Shown here piece after piece: positions 50,265-62,139 of a stretch of 64,000 nucleotides of DNA. Position 1 is the first letter of the stretch; the number at the start of each line of letters is the position of its first letter. The position numbers and the translations under genes are program-made. Origin of the DNA: Hyperoodon ampullatus (lineage: Eukaryota; Chordata; Mammalia; Artiodactyla; Ziphiidae). The notes below the pieces were generated by a model. That model worked only from the letters and a program-made list of their open reading frames with translations. It was not told the DNA's origin and did no database searches. The DNA lies in NCBI GenBank assembly GCA_949752795.1, contig OX457056.1, forward strand, positions 203,733,654 through 203,797,653, in the 5' to 3' direction.

Positions 50265-50475
50265 GATAGATAGTAATGGTAATCATCACAGCAGCAACAT
50301 TTATACAGCATCTACTGTACACCAAGCATTGTGCTGAGCACTTACATATAGTAACTCATCTGTTTTTCATAATAAACCTACAGTGATAAGGAACTCCTTC
50401 CATTTTGCAGGTGAAGACTATGAACCAGAGGTTAAGTAACTTGGTCCAGGTCACGCAGCTAGTACAGTGTTCATC
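50265..50475. mobile_element. MIR SINE relic
   Basis: Contains ACAGCATCTACTGTACACCA, AGCATTGTGCTGAGCACTTA, CATTTTGCAGGTGAAGACTA and TCCAGGTCACGCAGCTAGTA; near full-length. Confidence 0.8.
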
Positions 50476-51458
50476 TCTTGTGGTGACACAGGCTTCAGGC
50501 CTCAGTCTGATGCCACTCACCATTTAAAGCACCTAACTCTCCCTCGCTCAGCAAGCCACCTTCCAATTGCAGGCTGGCTCACCATGTAGACCTGGGAGGC
50601 CTGGCCCTTCCAGAGCTCACTGTAAACCAACAGAGTGGGGATCCGCTGGAGAGGTGTGGCGTGGCCTCTGGAGTCTGTCTGGATTCAAATCCAGGCTCTG
50701 CCCCTTTGATAAAGTTACTTAACCTCTCTGAACCGCTTCCCTCGGCATATCCCATGAGCTTGGTTCAATCAGCTCTGGGGGGCAGCAGGAAAATCAGGCT
50801 CCTGGAGTTGCAAGGACGAGAACCAGATGGCATTTCAATACTAGATGCATCAAGAAAATGCTGGCACACAGAGATGCTTCCCACAGACACTGGGTCAGCT
50901 GGAATTGGGGGTAAAGGGACTCTGGGGGACTACACCCACAGACAAGCAACCTGTGGCCAGAGTCTCTGACCAGGCCTAGCAGCCAGAAGCCTCTTGGGAC
51001 AGCAGGAGCCATGCTGGCCCAGCTTTCATGCCCTGGCAGGGCCGAGACAAAGCAGACACACTCCGAGGCTTTCAACTGCTGTGGCTGAGGTGAGGGGGTC
51101 TCGGTTCAGAATGTGGGGCTTCATTGTCTGGTGCCAGATATTGCTGGGGTTATGACTTCTTGATGCTGTGCCCCAAATGTGGCCAAGTGGCTGCCACCCA
51201 GCAAGGCCATCCTAACGCCCCTGGGCAGGCCTAACGCCAGACCCATCCCAACACCATCTGGCCGTACCCAGCCCTGGGCTGAGCCAACTAAGAGGTTGCC
51301 CACACCTCTCTCCATCTCTGCTGGCTTCGTTACTTTGTACACTTTGCTTTGGGTTCTTTGGAAGGAAACGTTTTGGGAAGTGCTAATGTCCGTCAGTGAG
51401 CCAAGGGAATTCATTTGGCCTGGGCCTGGAGGACCCAGGAAGATGTGTTCTGCTAAAA

Positions 51459-51985
51459 CAGGGGTCGACGGACTTCCTGTGAAGGGCCAGAGAGTCAATA
51501 TTTTAGGCTTTGTGGGCCACGTGGTCTCTGTCGAGACTACTTACCTCTGCTGTTACAATCCGTAGAGGGATGAATGAGCTGTGTGCCAATAAAACTTTAC
51601 TTACAAAACCACATGGTGGGGGTCTTCCCTGGTGGCGCAGTGGTTAAGAATCCGCCTGCCAATGCAGGGGACGCGGGTTCAAGCCCTGGTCTGGGAAGAT
51701 CCCACATGCTGCTGCGGAGCAACTGAACCCGTGCACCACAACTACTAAGCCTGTGCGCCACAACTACTGAAGCCCATGCACCCATGCTCCGCAACAAGAG
51801 AAGCCGCCGCAATGAGAAGCCCGCGCACACCAACGAAGAGTAGCCCCCTCCTGCCGCAACTAGAGAAAGCCCGCGCGCAGCAATGGAGACCCAACGCAGC
51901 CAAAAATAAATTAATTAAATAAATTTTTAAAAAACCACATGGTGGGCTGGGCTTGGCCTGTGGGCAGTGGTTTGCCAGACCCAAG
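51459..51985. mobile_element. hAT-type non-autonomous DNA transposon, split by a SINE
   Basis: The left terminus is CAGGGGTCGACGGACTT at 51459. The internal hallmark AATATTTTAGGCTTTGTGGG and CCAATAAAACTTTA follow. After the SINE at 51621-51930, the right terminus reads GTGGTTTGCCAGACCC to about 51985, which is the inverted partner of the left end. It resembles human Charlie-family elements; I cannot name the subfamily. Confidence 0.8.
51621..51930 (+). mobile_element. CHR SINE inserted in a hAT element
   Basis: Full-length SINE with a TTAATTAAATAAAT tail. A perfect 16-bp target-site duplication, AAAACCACATGGTGGG, lies at 51605-51620 and 51931-51946. The flanks read together as one older DNA transposon. 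Confidence 0.96.
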
Positions 51986-53114
51986 GCTGGGAGATGAGGT
52001 TGTCAGAGAAGGGGAACTGCTCCAAATCCCCAGGGGAGAGAAGTGGAGGCTGTTGGCCCATGTGGACTAAATGCTCCCGAGGCCTTTGCTGCTTGGTTGG
52101 TTTTTTCAACAGTCATCTTGAAGGGTCCGATGCCCTTCTGGGCCTTTGGGGTGTGGGCATTTGGGCAGGCCAGGGAGGGCAGACAGGAAAAGATCCCTCG
52201 GCCTCTGGAAACCGAGCCCCCACTCCTAAATGTGGAACAAGCTGAACTCATGCCCACCCCCTTCCCCCCCAATAAGCAGGCCTTCCCTCTTTCCAAAGGA
52301 AAATGGGAAGCGGACCAGAAACGAGCCTGTCTTTAAAAAAAAAGCCTTTTTAAAACATGATTTATTTCCCAGTCCCCTGGATCCGCAGAATTAATCCAGT
52401 TCCATGGCTCCCACCCCAAATTTCCCCCCTTTGGAGTGCCTTCTCTCCAGCCCACCCGAGCTAGCCCTCCCCCAGGGCGGGAAGGACCCCCCTCCACCTC
52501 ATTGCGATGAACAGAGGAGTGGCCCCCTGGCTCACAAACCCTGGCCCCTTGGCCAGGAGGCAGACATGGCTGCTGGCTCAGGGCTGGGAAAATGGTGAGA
52601 AGGAAAGATGGGGCAAAGGAGCAAAAGGCAGGCGCAGCCAAATGAGCAGCTGTGAGTGACACAAACCAACTGCTTCCTGCCCTCCCTGCTGTCTCTACCC
52701 CCCTCTCTCTGGTGACAGAACCAAGGGTCCTACAGAGCAGAGTCACGGGGCCTGGTGGAAAGCAAGGGGCGTGAGACTGGGAATCTGCACAACGGGTTTT
52801 GCTAAGAACTGGCTGTGTGACCTTGGGCAAATGGCTTGACTTCTCTGGGCCACATCTGTAAAATCAAGCGTTTTGGGCCCACTGATCTCCAAGATACTTG
52901 TTTCATGTTCTAGACTCTTCCAGCAGTAACCTGCTAATCTCCATAATGCAAGTACACCACAGTCAAAACAAATCTTTCCAGAGAAACAGACCACCTTTCC
53001 AGGGAAAACCACTTGAACACACGCTCAATATAGGAAACTCAAGTGAAGAAGTCCAACAGTTCGTCCGGGAGGCACATAAGACAGAGAGGAACTGGAGCAA
53101 GAATTTTTAAAAAA

Positions 53115-53247
53115 TCTTGGTTCTTGCACTTACTCTCTCACTTAGCTCACTGATTCTGGGGCATTGAGCAAATCTCTGAGCCCCCTTTCCTTCTGTGAAA
53201 TGGGGATAAAAATATCTACCACGTCTTTTTTGTTGTAGGTCTGCTTT
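53115..53247. mobile_element. MIR SINE fragment
   Basis: Contains TTGGTTCTTGCACTTACTCT and CTTCTGTGAAATGGGGATAA. The short CHR SINE at 53261 landed at its end. Confidence 0.6.
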
Positions 53248-53260
53248 AAGAGTGAAATGG

Positions 53261-53433
53261 GGCTTCCTTGGTGGTGCAGTGGTTAAGAGTCCGCCTGCCG
53301 ATGCAGGGGACGTGGGTTGTGGGTTCGTGCCCCGGTCCGGGAGGATCCCACATGCCGCGGAGCAGCTGGGCCCATGAGCCATGGCTCCTGAGCCTGCATG
53401 TCCGGAGCCTATGCTCCGCAATGGGAGAAAAAA
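53261..53433 (+). mobile_element. Short-form CHR SINE
   Basis: About 170 bp, ending in GGGAGAAAAAAA. A perfect 13-bp target-site duplication, AAGAGTGAAATGG, lies at 53248-53260 and 53434-53446. A small GTGGGTT duplication precedes the B box. Confidence 0.95.
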
Positions 53434-55355
53434 AAGAGTGAAATGGCCTAGTGCCTGTGAAAGGTTTTGGAGGGGTAGGAATTGGGCCCCTGCAACACAG
53501 AAGGGGAGTGGGTGACAAGGACAAAGCTGATGACTAAAGCAGTGTGTGCCTGGGAGACGGAAGGCATGGAGACAGGGTCCCTCCCATGGCCATCCCACAG
53601 GACTCATGTTCCTGCCACAGCCACTCCTCCTGGCTTGCTGGACCAGCAAGAATCCAGGCCCAGAGAAAACCAGGTGCCTGCAAGTCCTGATGACACTTAG
53701 GTGCTGAACCTGACTCTTGTCAAGTCCAGGTGATTATGAGAAATCAAAGAACAATATTACAGGGGCCCCTCACTTTAAGGACGTTCCCCCCAAACACATA
53801 TACACCCGAGGACTATGTTACAAACAACTGGATAGACTTAAGTTAGGAGAAGGACTCCTGTTGCTCTGTAATGTTTCTTTTAATGTTGAGTAACTCCAGA
53901 GCAGGGAGAATTGGGTTCAATTTACCCAAATGTAGTCTCAAACCATGCCTCTAGAAATTCTTCCCTGGTGTAAAGCAAGTTCCACCCATCCAAACTAATA
54001 AATCCAGAGTGGGCTGAAAGCCCAGGTGGGAGAGACAGGAGAACAGCCAATAGCATAAACTCCTCGGAGAATGAAAGCAAACCAAGGGCTCTGGGGGACC
54101 AGGGCAGGGTCACCCGCCTTATCGGCTTACACAGCCCCCACCCTGGGCTCCTGGGAGGGGAGGAGGAGCAGGGCCCCCGCCAGGAATGAATACCCCCCTG
54201 TTGTCTCTGTGTCCTTCCATTCTTCAATATCTCAGCGTACTTGAACACTCAAGACCTCTCTCTCTCTTTGGGAATTCTATTGTTCTTACTTCACTGCAGC
54301 CTTGAACTGGTTTCTAAATATCTGTTGTATTCTAGTCTTTTCTCTCTTTTTGTACAACTGAACCTTACATAGGGCTAGATTTCTTACATTTCCTAGACTC
54401 CACATGTTTCTTTTCCTTTTTGACTAGGCCACCAGGGAACTCAGCCACTGCTTTCAGGTCATCAACTAATTAGGGCTTGACAGCTGCTAGCCCTGTTATT
54501 TTATTTAACAGTAGAAGGAGAAGGAGCTACTCTTTCACGAGAGCACATCCCTTGTGGCAGGCACTGCACTGTCATAGGCATGAAGTAGCTCAAATCTTTA
54601 CCAGAGCCCTCGAGGGCTAACGGTGCTTCACAAAGAAGTAGCAGCTTGACCTACATGATATATAGGGCCTGAAATAGGTCATCATGCTCAGAGCAGCAGA
54701 AACAGTGGCACAACAGTGAAAGTGATACAAATGGCATCCGGAAAAAGCATGGCATGAATTAAGATGGTCAAGACAGAGAAGAAGCAATAACTCAAAACAC
54801 GACTTCCAGTCCACAGTCACACGGGTGGAAGTTGGAGAGTGTCCTGCTGTAAGGTGTGTGAGCTGCTACCCACAGGGGCAGTTCTCTGCAGCCTGCTCCA
54901 GGGTGAGCAGCAGCCTCCAGCTCATCATTAATACCTACGGCATGAAAAAATCATGCCCTTGGACTGGGGAGGTGAGGGGTCAATGCTGCTACACCAGCAG
55001 CCCAGACCCCTGGCCCTGCCTTCTACACTCACAGCCTCCAAGGCAGGGCTGGCTTCAGGCGGTGTGATCTGCACAGGTACACAGGGACCCATACTTAGCA
55101 GGGCCCTGCTCTTGGTTTAATACCCTCTGTCCCCAATTTGAAATCTTTAATAATTTATGAACAAGAGGTCCCGTAAATCATGTAGCTGGTCCTGCCCAGG
55201 GCCTGAGGGTTCTGGGCCACAGGATTCTGAGCTAAATAAAGGCTGGAAGGAGCATGTGGGGACTTAGGACCAGAGAGGAGAAGTTTGCCTAAGATCACAC
55301 AGCAAGTTAGTGGCAGGGTTGAGGCTAGAACAAGCATACCAGTTCCCACTTTCTT

Positions 55356-55697
55356 TTAATTAATTAATTAATTATTTTTGGCTGCGTTGGGTCTTTGTTG
55401 CTGCGCGTGGGCTTTCTCTAGTTGCGGCGAGCGGGGGCTACTCTTTGTTGCGTTCGCGGGCTTCTCATTGTGGTGGCTTCTCTTGTTGCAGAGCACGGGC
55501 TCTAGGTGCAAGGGCTTCAGTAGTTGTGGCTCACGGGCTCTAGTTGTGGCTCATGGGCTCTAGAGCGCAGGCTCAGCAGTTGTGGTGCACAGGCTTAGTT
55601 GCTCCGCGGCATGTGGGATCTTCCCGGACCAGGGCTCGAATCCATGTCCCCTGCATTGGCAGGTGGATTCTTAACCACTGCGCCACCAGGGAAGCCC
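55356..55697 (-). mobile_element. CHR-type tRNA-derived SINE (minus strand)
   Basis: Full-length copy in reverse orientation, with the AATTAATTAATT tail at the low-coordinate end and the GGGCTTCCC head at 55697. A perfect 17-bp target-site duplication, CCAGTTCCCACTTTCTT, lies at 55339-55355 and 55698-55714. Confidence 0.96.
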
Positions 55698-55719
55698 CCA
55701 GTTCCCACTTTCTTAACGT

Positions 55720-55885
55720 GCATGCTAGGTACTGGGTTAAACGTTTGACTAAACGGTTAATCCTTATAACAATCTGTATTTTACAGATGCAGAAGGTAAG
55801 CCTCAGGAAGGTTAAGCTTTTTCCTAAGGCCCCACAGCAAGGGAGTGATGGGTCAGACTCCAGCCCAGGCAAGCTGGTTGGGAAT
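55720..55885. mobile_element. MIR SINE relic
   Basis: Contains CATGCTAGGTACTGGGTTAA, CTGTATTTTACAGATGCAGA and CCTAAGGCCCCACAGCAAGG. A second MIR core (CTAAGATCACACAGCAAGTT) lies on the other side of the CHR SINE at 55235-55335. Confidence 0.7.
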
Positions 55886-57032
55886 GGGGAACAAAGGGGC
55901 CTAAAAACAGGGGACTTCATTCTCTGGATCCTCCCCAGCCATTGGCCAAGGGAGGCTCACTTATTTCTGTTGGGCTTCCCTTTGTAAATGCAGCCATACT
56001 CCTTTCATTTTACTCTCAGTAGGAAGGGGCCTGCCTTCTTCTCCAGGAGCTGCCTTTCCCAGAACCCAGAGTCCATGTCGGGGCAGCCCAACCCGGGGCA
56101 GGAATGCACCGCTGACCCTCTGACCGCTAAGCCATGCAGTCAGAGCACAGTCAGTCTCCCGGTTCAGGTGGGGAATGGGGTGCGTGAGGGCTGGAGCCAC
56201 TCCACAGCCCCTTAGGGACTAAATCCAAGGACACCCACCTAGGCCAAGGCGGGCCAGTAGAGACAGCCCAGCCCAAGTGGGTGTGGGCAGAGGCCCAGGC
56301 TGCCCCCGGGAGCACCGCAGCTGCCCAGGGGGGCTGCCCTGGCAGGCAGGTCTGCCTCCTTCTCCCACCCTGCTCAAAACCCCTCAGCTTCTGGTTAAAC
56401 ACAGGTGCTGTGGGCGGACAGAGGGGCACTGTGTGGGGAGGCCAGCAGGGCTCTGAGCCTGTGCTCACACAGCTGCTGCCTGACCCCATAGTAGCCCCTG
56501 GGGTGGTGGCCTCCCCCTCCGCTCTCAGGCTCTCACCTCTCCCCATGCCGGGGTGCTGGTGTGCACAGAAGATTCAAACTCAACACCGTTCAGAGTTCCC
56601 GGATCCCAGCCACCCCCTTCCCTGGGGTGGCTGCCTTGGTGGTCCTCCCCCACTTACTGGAGTATCCCCCCTCCTATTCCCCCACCCACCAGCTCCCCCC
56701 GCCAAAGCCCGTGAGGATGAGGCAGCGGCAGCAGCAGAAACAGAGGCCAGTGGTGCAGGATGAAGTAAGCAGCTGCTGGGTCTCCAGCCCCCAGCCCGCC
56801 AGTCCACCCCCTCCCCTGGCTCAGTCTCCACAAGAGCCCTGAGAGATGGAGTCAACAGCAATGGACCCAGGACTGACAATCCCACCCCAGGGCCACAAAA
56901 AAAGCAATGTTTTATTTTCCCCAGACTGGACTTTCACTAACAGATTATCAATAATCAACCGCCAATTATCTAACGAGCATCTACCACAGCTGGAGGCTCC
57001 TGGCTACGACCAACTGACTCTCCAGCCTTAGG

Positions 57033-57136
57033 GACGGGGCACAGATATTTACAATCAGGATGGGGCACAGATATTTACAATCAGGATGGGGCACAGATAT
57101 TTACAATCAGGACGGGGCACAGATATTTACAGTCAG
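57033..57136. repeat. 26-bp minisatellite, four copies
   Basis: Four head-to-tail 26-bp units each begin GAYGGGGCACAG and contain ATATTTACA. Units start at 57033, 57059, 57085 and 57111, with only T/C and A/G changes between copies. The repeat occurs once in the window, in intron. Confidence 0.96.
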
Positions 57137-58325
57137 AGACACTCTCCCAGGCGCTCCTGACTGCTTCGGGGGTCATGTAGGTTTGGGGGAGGCTGCATGG
57201 CTCCCTCACCCACCTGCCTGGTGCCGGCAGGGCTGCCACTCAAGTGTATCCTCATTGCCCCAGGCTGCCAAGACCCCACCGCAAAGCAGGCTGCAGCCAA
57301 ACATAGCAGGCAGGGCCCCGGGTGCGGGCTCACGGTGGGAAGGGGGGATGCAGCAGGGCTGAGACCTGGAGGCCTCGCATCTGTAACTGGACCCCACCTT
57401 CGGAGCAGGGCTCACAATACTTCAGCTGACACCTGGCTGGACACTGCCAGAGGAGGATGGGGGTGGGGATGAGGGGGGCAGGGGCCAGGGGCAGAGTTCA
57501 CTTGTGAACTGAGGTTGAGGGTGACCCCCTTTTCAAGGTTTGCAGGCTGCCCTTATCTTGCCCTGGGCAGGGTCTCTGTATTGTTCAACTGGTCTCTGTG
57601 TCAACTGGCTCCAGAATGTCTGGATAGTGTTGTCATCCTAGCAAGTGTCTGGCACATAGTAGGCGCTTAATCAAAATTGGTTATGAGTCTCTCCAATCAG
57701 ATCTGAAGTTCCTTCAGGGTCTTAACCCTGTCAGCATCCTCACAGCACACCGAACACAGTAGGTGGTACCCAGAAGGTCCATGGTGGTTGTTGGAAGGAC
57801 ACACACTCAATGCCCTCAGTCCCAAGGGTTTCACGGGGAAACTGAGGTCCAGCTGATACCACTGCTCCAGGGCCTTCTTGGCCCCCAGGGCCCTGTATTT
57901 CCTCTAGTCTAGGTTTTGGCTGGGGTGGCCTGAGGTACATACGGGCATCCTCAGGCCAGGAAAGGCCCTGAGCCTAGCTGGTGCTGTGCAGAGTAACTCA
58001 CAGGCAGGCCCCCAAGCCCGGCAGAACATCCCTGGAAGGCTGCGGGCTTCCAGCATCTGTGGTAAAGCCCTTCAAAGAGATTTAAAAAAATTTTATCCAT
58101 AAGCAATATGGTCTATGGCAAGATGGATGCTGCAGGAAATGGGAGTCTGAGCAAAAACAACTGGCTTATCTATGCTGTCTGGTGGGAGCACGGCTCAGCA
58201 GGGCTCGGCGCAGCCTCCCAGGGTGTGTGGCTGGAGCCTGGGGCCTCTCCTCACCCCCATCCCGCTCCTGCTCTGCGTGCGTTTGGACCAATCCCCTGAG
58301 CTCTCGGATGCCACGTAAACAGAGC

Positions 58326-58380
58326 AGTGTGTGTGTGTGTGCGTGCGTGCACGCTCACACACACACATACACATATATAT
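58326..58380. repeat. Alternating purine-pyrimidine tract (TG, CG, then CA and TA)
   Basis: TG repeats pass through GCGTGCGTGCACGC into CA repeats and end in ATATATAT. The TG arm and the CA arm are roughly complementary, so the tract is an imperfect palindrome that is also alternating purine/pyrimidine for almost its whole length. Confidence 0.9.
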
Positions 58381-59189
58381 CACTGCTTGGGAAATCCCCA
58401 CATCTGGCTCTCACGTGACTGAGCTATGCCCAGGAGGCCGCAGCTGGGAGGGCCTGGAGGACAGGGGAGGGTCAGGAGTGTGCGAGCTCTCTGGGGAGCA
58501 TGAAGTTAACCCTTTGGCACCACAGCTCAGGGACTCTGGCTAATACTGAGCTTCCACCCCGGGGAGAAGCCCGGAAGGAGGCCGGTGCTCAGAGGGCCCT
58601 GTCCTGGCTCGCTGCACAAGTGTGAGAAGCTGGGACCACTTTTCTGCATCCCCCTGGCCTTTACCGGTGCCTTGAAAGGGCTGCTCTCTCTCTGTCCTGT
58701 CAATCCCGGTCAATCATCAACCACGAGGGAGACCCACTGGATGAAGATTTCCCCAATGGAGACCCGTCTGTTGTCAGATACTTATTAACACTTCTGAATG
58801 CCAGGCACCTGGCTGGGTGGGCCACGGCCCTGCAGCTGTATGGAATCAGGATTCATGCCCTCCTGTTACAGGCAGGGCATGTGTCCCCTAGGAGACCAGT
58901 GGAAGCCAGAGTCCTCCTAACAATAAGAAACAGGTCAGAGGCGACCTTTGGGGCAAGTCCTCTCCAACCCAGGCACATGTATTAATTTTATAATTAGAAC
59001 TTTTTAAGCTTCAACAACTTTAGTGAACGAGTGACCATCTGCAGTGGTTTCTCTGAAACAGCACTGCCCAGCAGGTACCTGGGGGATGCGGAGGACGTGC
59101 CCCAGCCCGGTTTAGAGGATGTGACACGTTTGCACAGCCAACGCTAAGACTGACCAGATGCCTCTGCAGGCTGCTTTCCCTCTTCTCCG

Positions 59190-59490
59190 GGCTGATTCAT
59201 TTAAAACCTCCGGGAACCGGGGGTAGAAGGTCTCACTCGGCACCCCACCCACAGGCATATCTATGCCTCCCCTGGGGAGGCTCCCTTACATCCCACCCGC
59301 TGCGCCTCCGCCATGGTAGCACTTGGACATCACATCATAACTGCTGTTTACTTTCCCACCTCCCTGACCCAACTGAGAGTCCTGAGGACGTGGACCTCAC
59401 TGTATCCACCTTGGTATCCCTAGGCTTGGACCACAGGCCCTGGCACAGAGGAGGTACTAAGATGTTCACTGAACAAATCTACATGACAGC
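59190..59490. mobile_element. L2-like element
   Basis: Contains TGAGAGTCCTGAGGACGTGG, CCTTGGTATCCCTAGGCTTG and GCCCTGGCACAGAGGAGGTA, the L2 3'-end order. Confidence 0.65.
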
Positions 59491-61044
59491 CACGGCCAGT
59501 GCCAGTGAGTCAGCTCTAGGTCTGGCAGGAACCACCTAATCCCAGCAGAGTCTGGTACCAGCATCCATTCGGAAACTTGCTTCTTATCAGTTTGGCCATA
59601 CCCTCACTCCTGGCAGAGCTGCCACTAGTGTCAACTGAGCCCCGGGCTTAGAGCAGAGAGAGAAACCGAGGTCACTAAGGAAGATGGGGAAAGGGCCCTC
59701 TTACTTAGAACCTTGTGACCAAACGCAAATGAGGAAGTGACAGAGGGCTCTCAGAGCCACTAGGCTCCAGGGAGGGACGGTATATGGCCAAGAGGTGACA
59801 GACCAGGAGAAACGGCCCCACCCAGATAGATCAGGGACAAGAGATGTTAAAATCTGCCATGTTTGCAAGGTTCCCCCCACCCCGGGGTGGGGGGTGGCTA
59901 TTGCCAACAAAGATAGTCCTAATTTGGCCTCTTATCACCAGCCTGTCATCACAGCTTTGCAAGGGCCTCAACTTCCTTCCGGGAACAGTTATGTACCCAG
60001 TCTGACCCTGACCCAACACTCAGGGAGCCTAAGGTGGTCCAGGGCCCAGGGGGAGACCCTGGCTAACAGGAAAGGCAGCTCCCAGACACCTGCGGGAGGC
60101 CTTTTTCTACAACACGGCATCCGGTGGCCAGATGCAACATTGGGAGGAAGCATCTCGAAGAGGTGGTGGCTCTTCCTTCTGAGCACAGGGAAGTGAAGGG
60201 ACTTTCTAACATGGCCCAGTTTTCTTGGTACAAGAATCCAGTTCTAACATTAAGAAAATCCATCTTCATACCAGCTGCTTGGGTCACACGTGGCAATGAC
60301 AAGATCCCGAGGGCAAAGCAGAAAGAGTTGGGGAAAAACACTTTTCCCCCCCGCAAACTTCTAAGTTTCACTGAAACTTTGGAAAATTTTTCTTTGCCGT
60401 CACATTTCAAAACTGACCAATTATAAAAATGTCACAAGCCAACTGAGTTACACACGCCACATTTCTATTTCTAAACAAAGTAACTTTAGATCAGAAAAAG
60501 GTGCTAACACAATAAATAATGCACATTTCCCCCAAATCTCTGTTTTTCCATTGGCCTTGTTGTTACTGGAAATGTTGCCTCTTTTGTCACATGTTTATAA
60601 GTCAAAAAGCCCAAGTGGGGAACAAGTTATTTTCTGGCTGAGGGCCGTGGTGGGAAGCATTTCTTTGCTGGACCACAATGTGGGTGTCTCCTCCTCTGAA
60701 GAGGAAAACCTTGTGGAAATAAAAGGCAGACGGGGGTCTCGTCACAGTCTCCTGATGAGGGCAGAAGGGAAGCTAGTGGCTGGGCAGGCCCAGTGGACAG
60801 CCATTCTCCAAGGCCCCGAATGCCGGGCCGGTGTTCTCTGTCCTCTAACTGCGCTCCCCTTCCCATATTGGTTCTGCCCCCCACCCCCAACTTGGGGCAC
60901 AACTAAATGCACCCTCCAGGAGCAGCCCCTTCTAGTCACACTCCATCCTGGGGGTCTGATCCTGCGGCCTCCTCACTGCCTGCCTACCCTGAACACTGCC
61001 ATCAACCCACGTGGACGACCCATCCCAAATTCAACCCCGCCTCT

Positions 61045-61165
61045 ATCTCAGGATCCCTGGGGAGCCCATCAAAACTGCCTGGTGTTCCTGGCCGCCACCC
61101 CCAGAGATGCTCATTCAGTCGGTCTGGGCAGGGCCTGGGAATCTGCACTTCAACAAGCAGGTTCA
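61045..61165. mobile_element. MER5-like hAT fragment
   Basis: Contains CCCCCAGAGATGCTCATTCA, GTCTGGGCAGGGCCTGGGAA and TCTGCACTTCAACAAGCAG in MER5A order. Truncated at both ends. Confidence 0.6.
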
Positions 61166-61761
61166 GGACTCTCAGCATACCTCCGGGCCTTTGCCCATGC
61201 TGTCCCCTTCCAGACCATCTTCCCATTACCCCAGCAGGAGAGGTCGGGTGATAGGAATGAGGGAGCAGAAAGAAGTTAAGCAAGCAGGGCAGAGGGAATC
61301 AAGGCCACATACCAGCTAGCTGCCTCCTTCCCGGGAGTGAGATACCTGATTCCAGGATTCGGGGAGCCCTCACCTCCCTCGCCCCTGCTTTGTGTGTGCA
61401 AGCCAGTAGGTCAGTGCCAGGGGAGTCGTGGCACAGACACACACTTTCTCCATCACATTGCTGCCACATTGGCTGGCTGTGGAGCAGCCAAATCAATCAG
61501 CCTCCTTTCACTTCCAATTAGTTGGCTTTGAACTCCAGGGTGACATCAGGCTGAGGACCCAGAGCCACGAAAACAAAAATTATTTAAAAACACCAACGCG
61601 GGTGAGATGTGCCAGAAGACAATGCCTTCACAAGACATGTTCACTTTCGGCCGTTGGAGGGTGCCAGTAATGTCTTGGCCGTGTTCTCTAAGCAGTCTGG
61701 GCCTTTCTCCCTGAGGATGGATGGCTTGGGCAGAAAAGAAAGCTTTGAAAAAGTCTTGCTG

Positions 61762-62139
61762 GGACTTCCTTGGCGCAGTGGTTAAGAATCCGCCTGCCAA
61801 TGCAGGGGACATGGGTTCGAGCCCTGGTCTGGGAGGATCCCACGTGCCGCGGAGCAACTAAGCCCGTGCGCCACAACTACTAAGCCTGCGCTCTTGAGCC
61901 CTTGCGTGGCAACTACTGAGCCTGCAAGCCACAACTACTGAGCCCGCGTGCCGCAACTACTGAAGACCACGCGTCTAGAGCCCATGCTCCGCAACAAGAG
62001 AAGCCACCGCAATGAGAAGCCCGTGCACCACAACGAGGAGTAGCCCCCCACTCGCCGCAACTAGAGAAAGCCCACGCAGCAACGGAGACCAAATGCAGCC
62101 AAAAATAAAATAAAATAAATTTATATATATAAAAAAAAG
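61762..62139 (+). mobile_element. CHR-type tRNA-derived SINE, long form
   Basis: SINE with a 5' head lacking a few bases (GACTTCCTTGGCGCAG), several CAACTACTGAGCC modules in the body, and an A/T-rich tail. Flanks AAAAAGTCTTGCTG (61748-61761) and GAAATGTCTTGCTG (62140-62153) are an imperfect target-site duplication. Confidence 0.93.

Noticed and set aside
57033..57136. CRISPR-like evenly spaced repeats
   Set aside because: Units are contiguous with no unique spacers, in a mammalian intron; this is a minisatellite.
60551..61279. 242-codon open frame on the plus strand
   Set aside because: Runs through a MER5-like fragment and pyrimidine-rich intron; no recognisable protein family.
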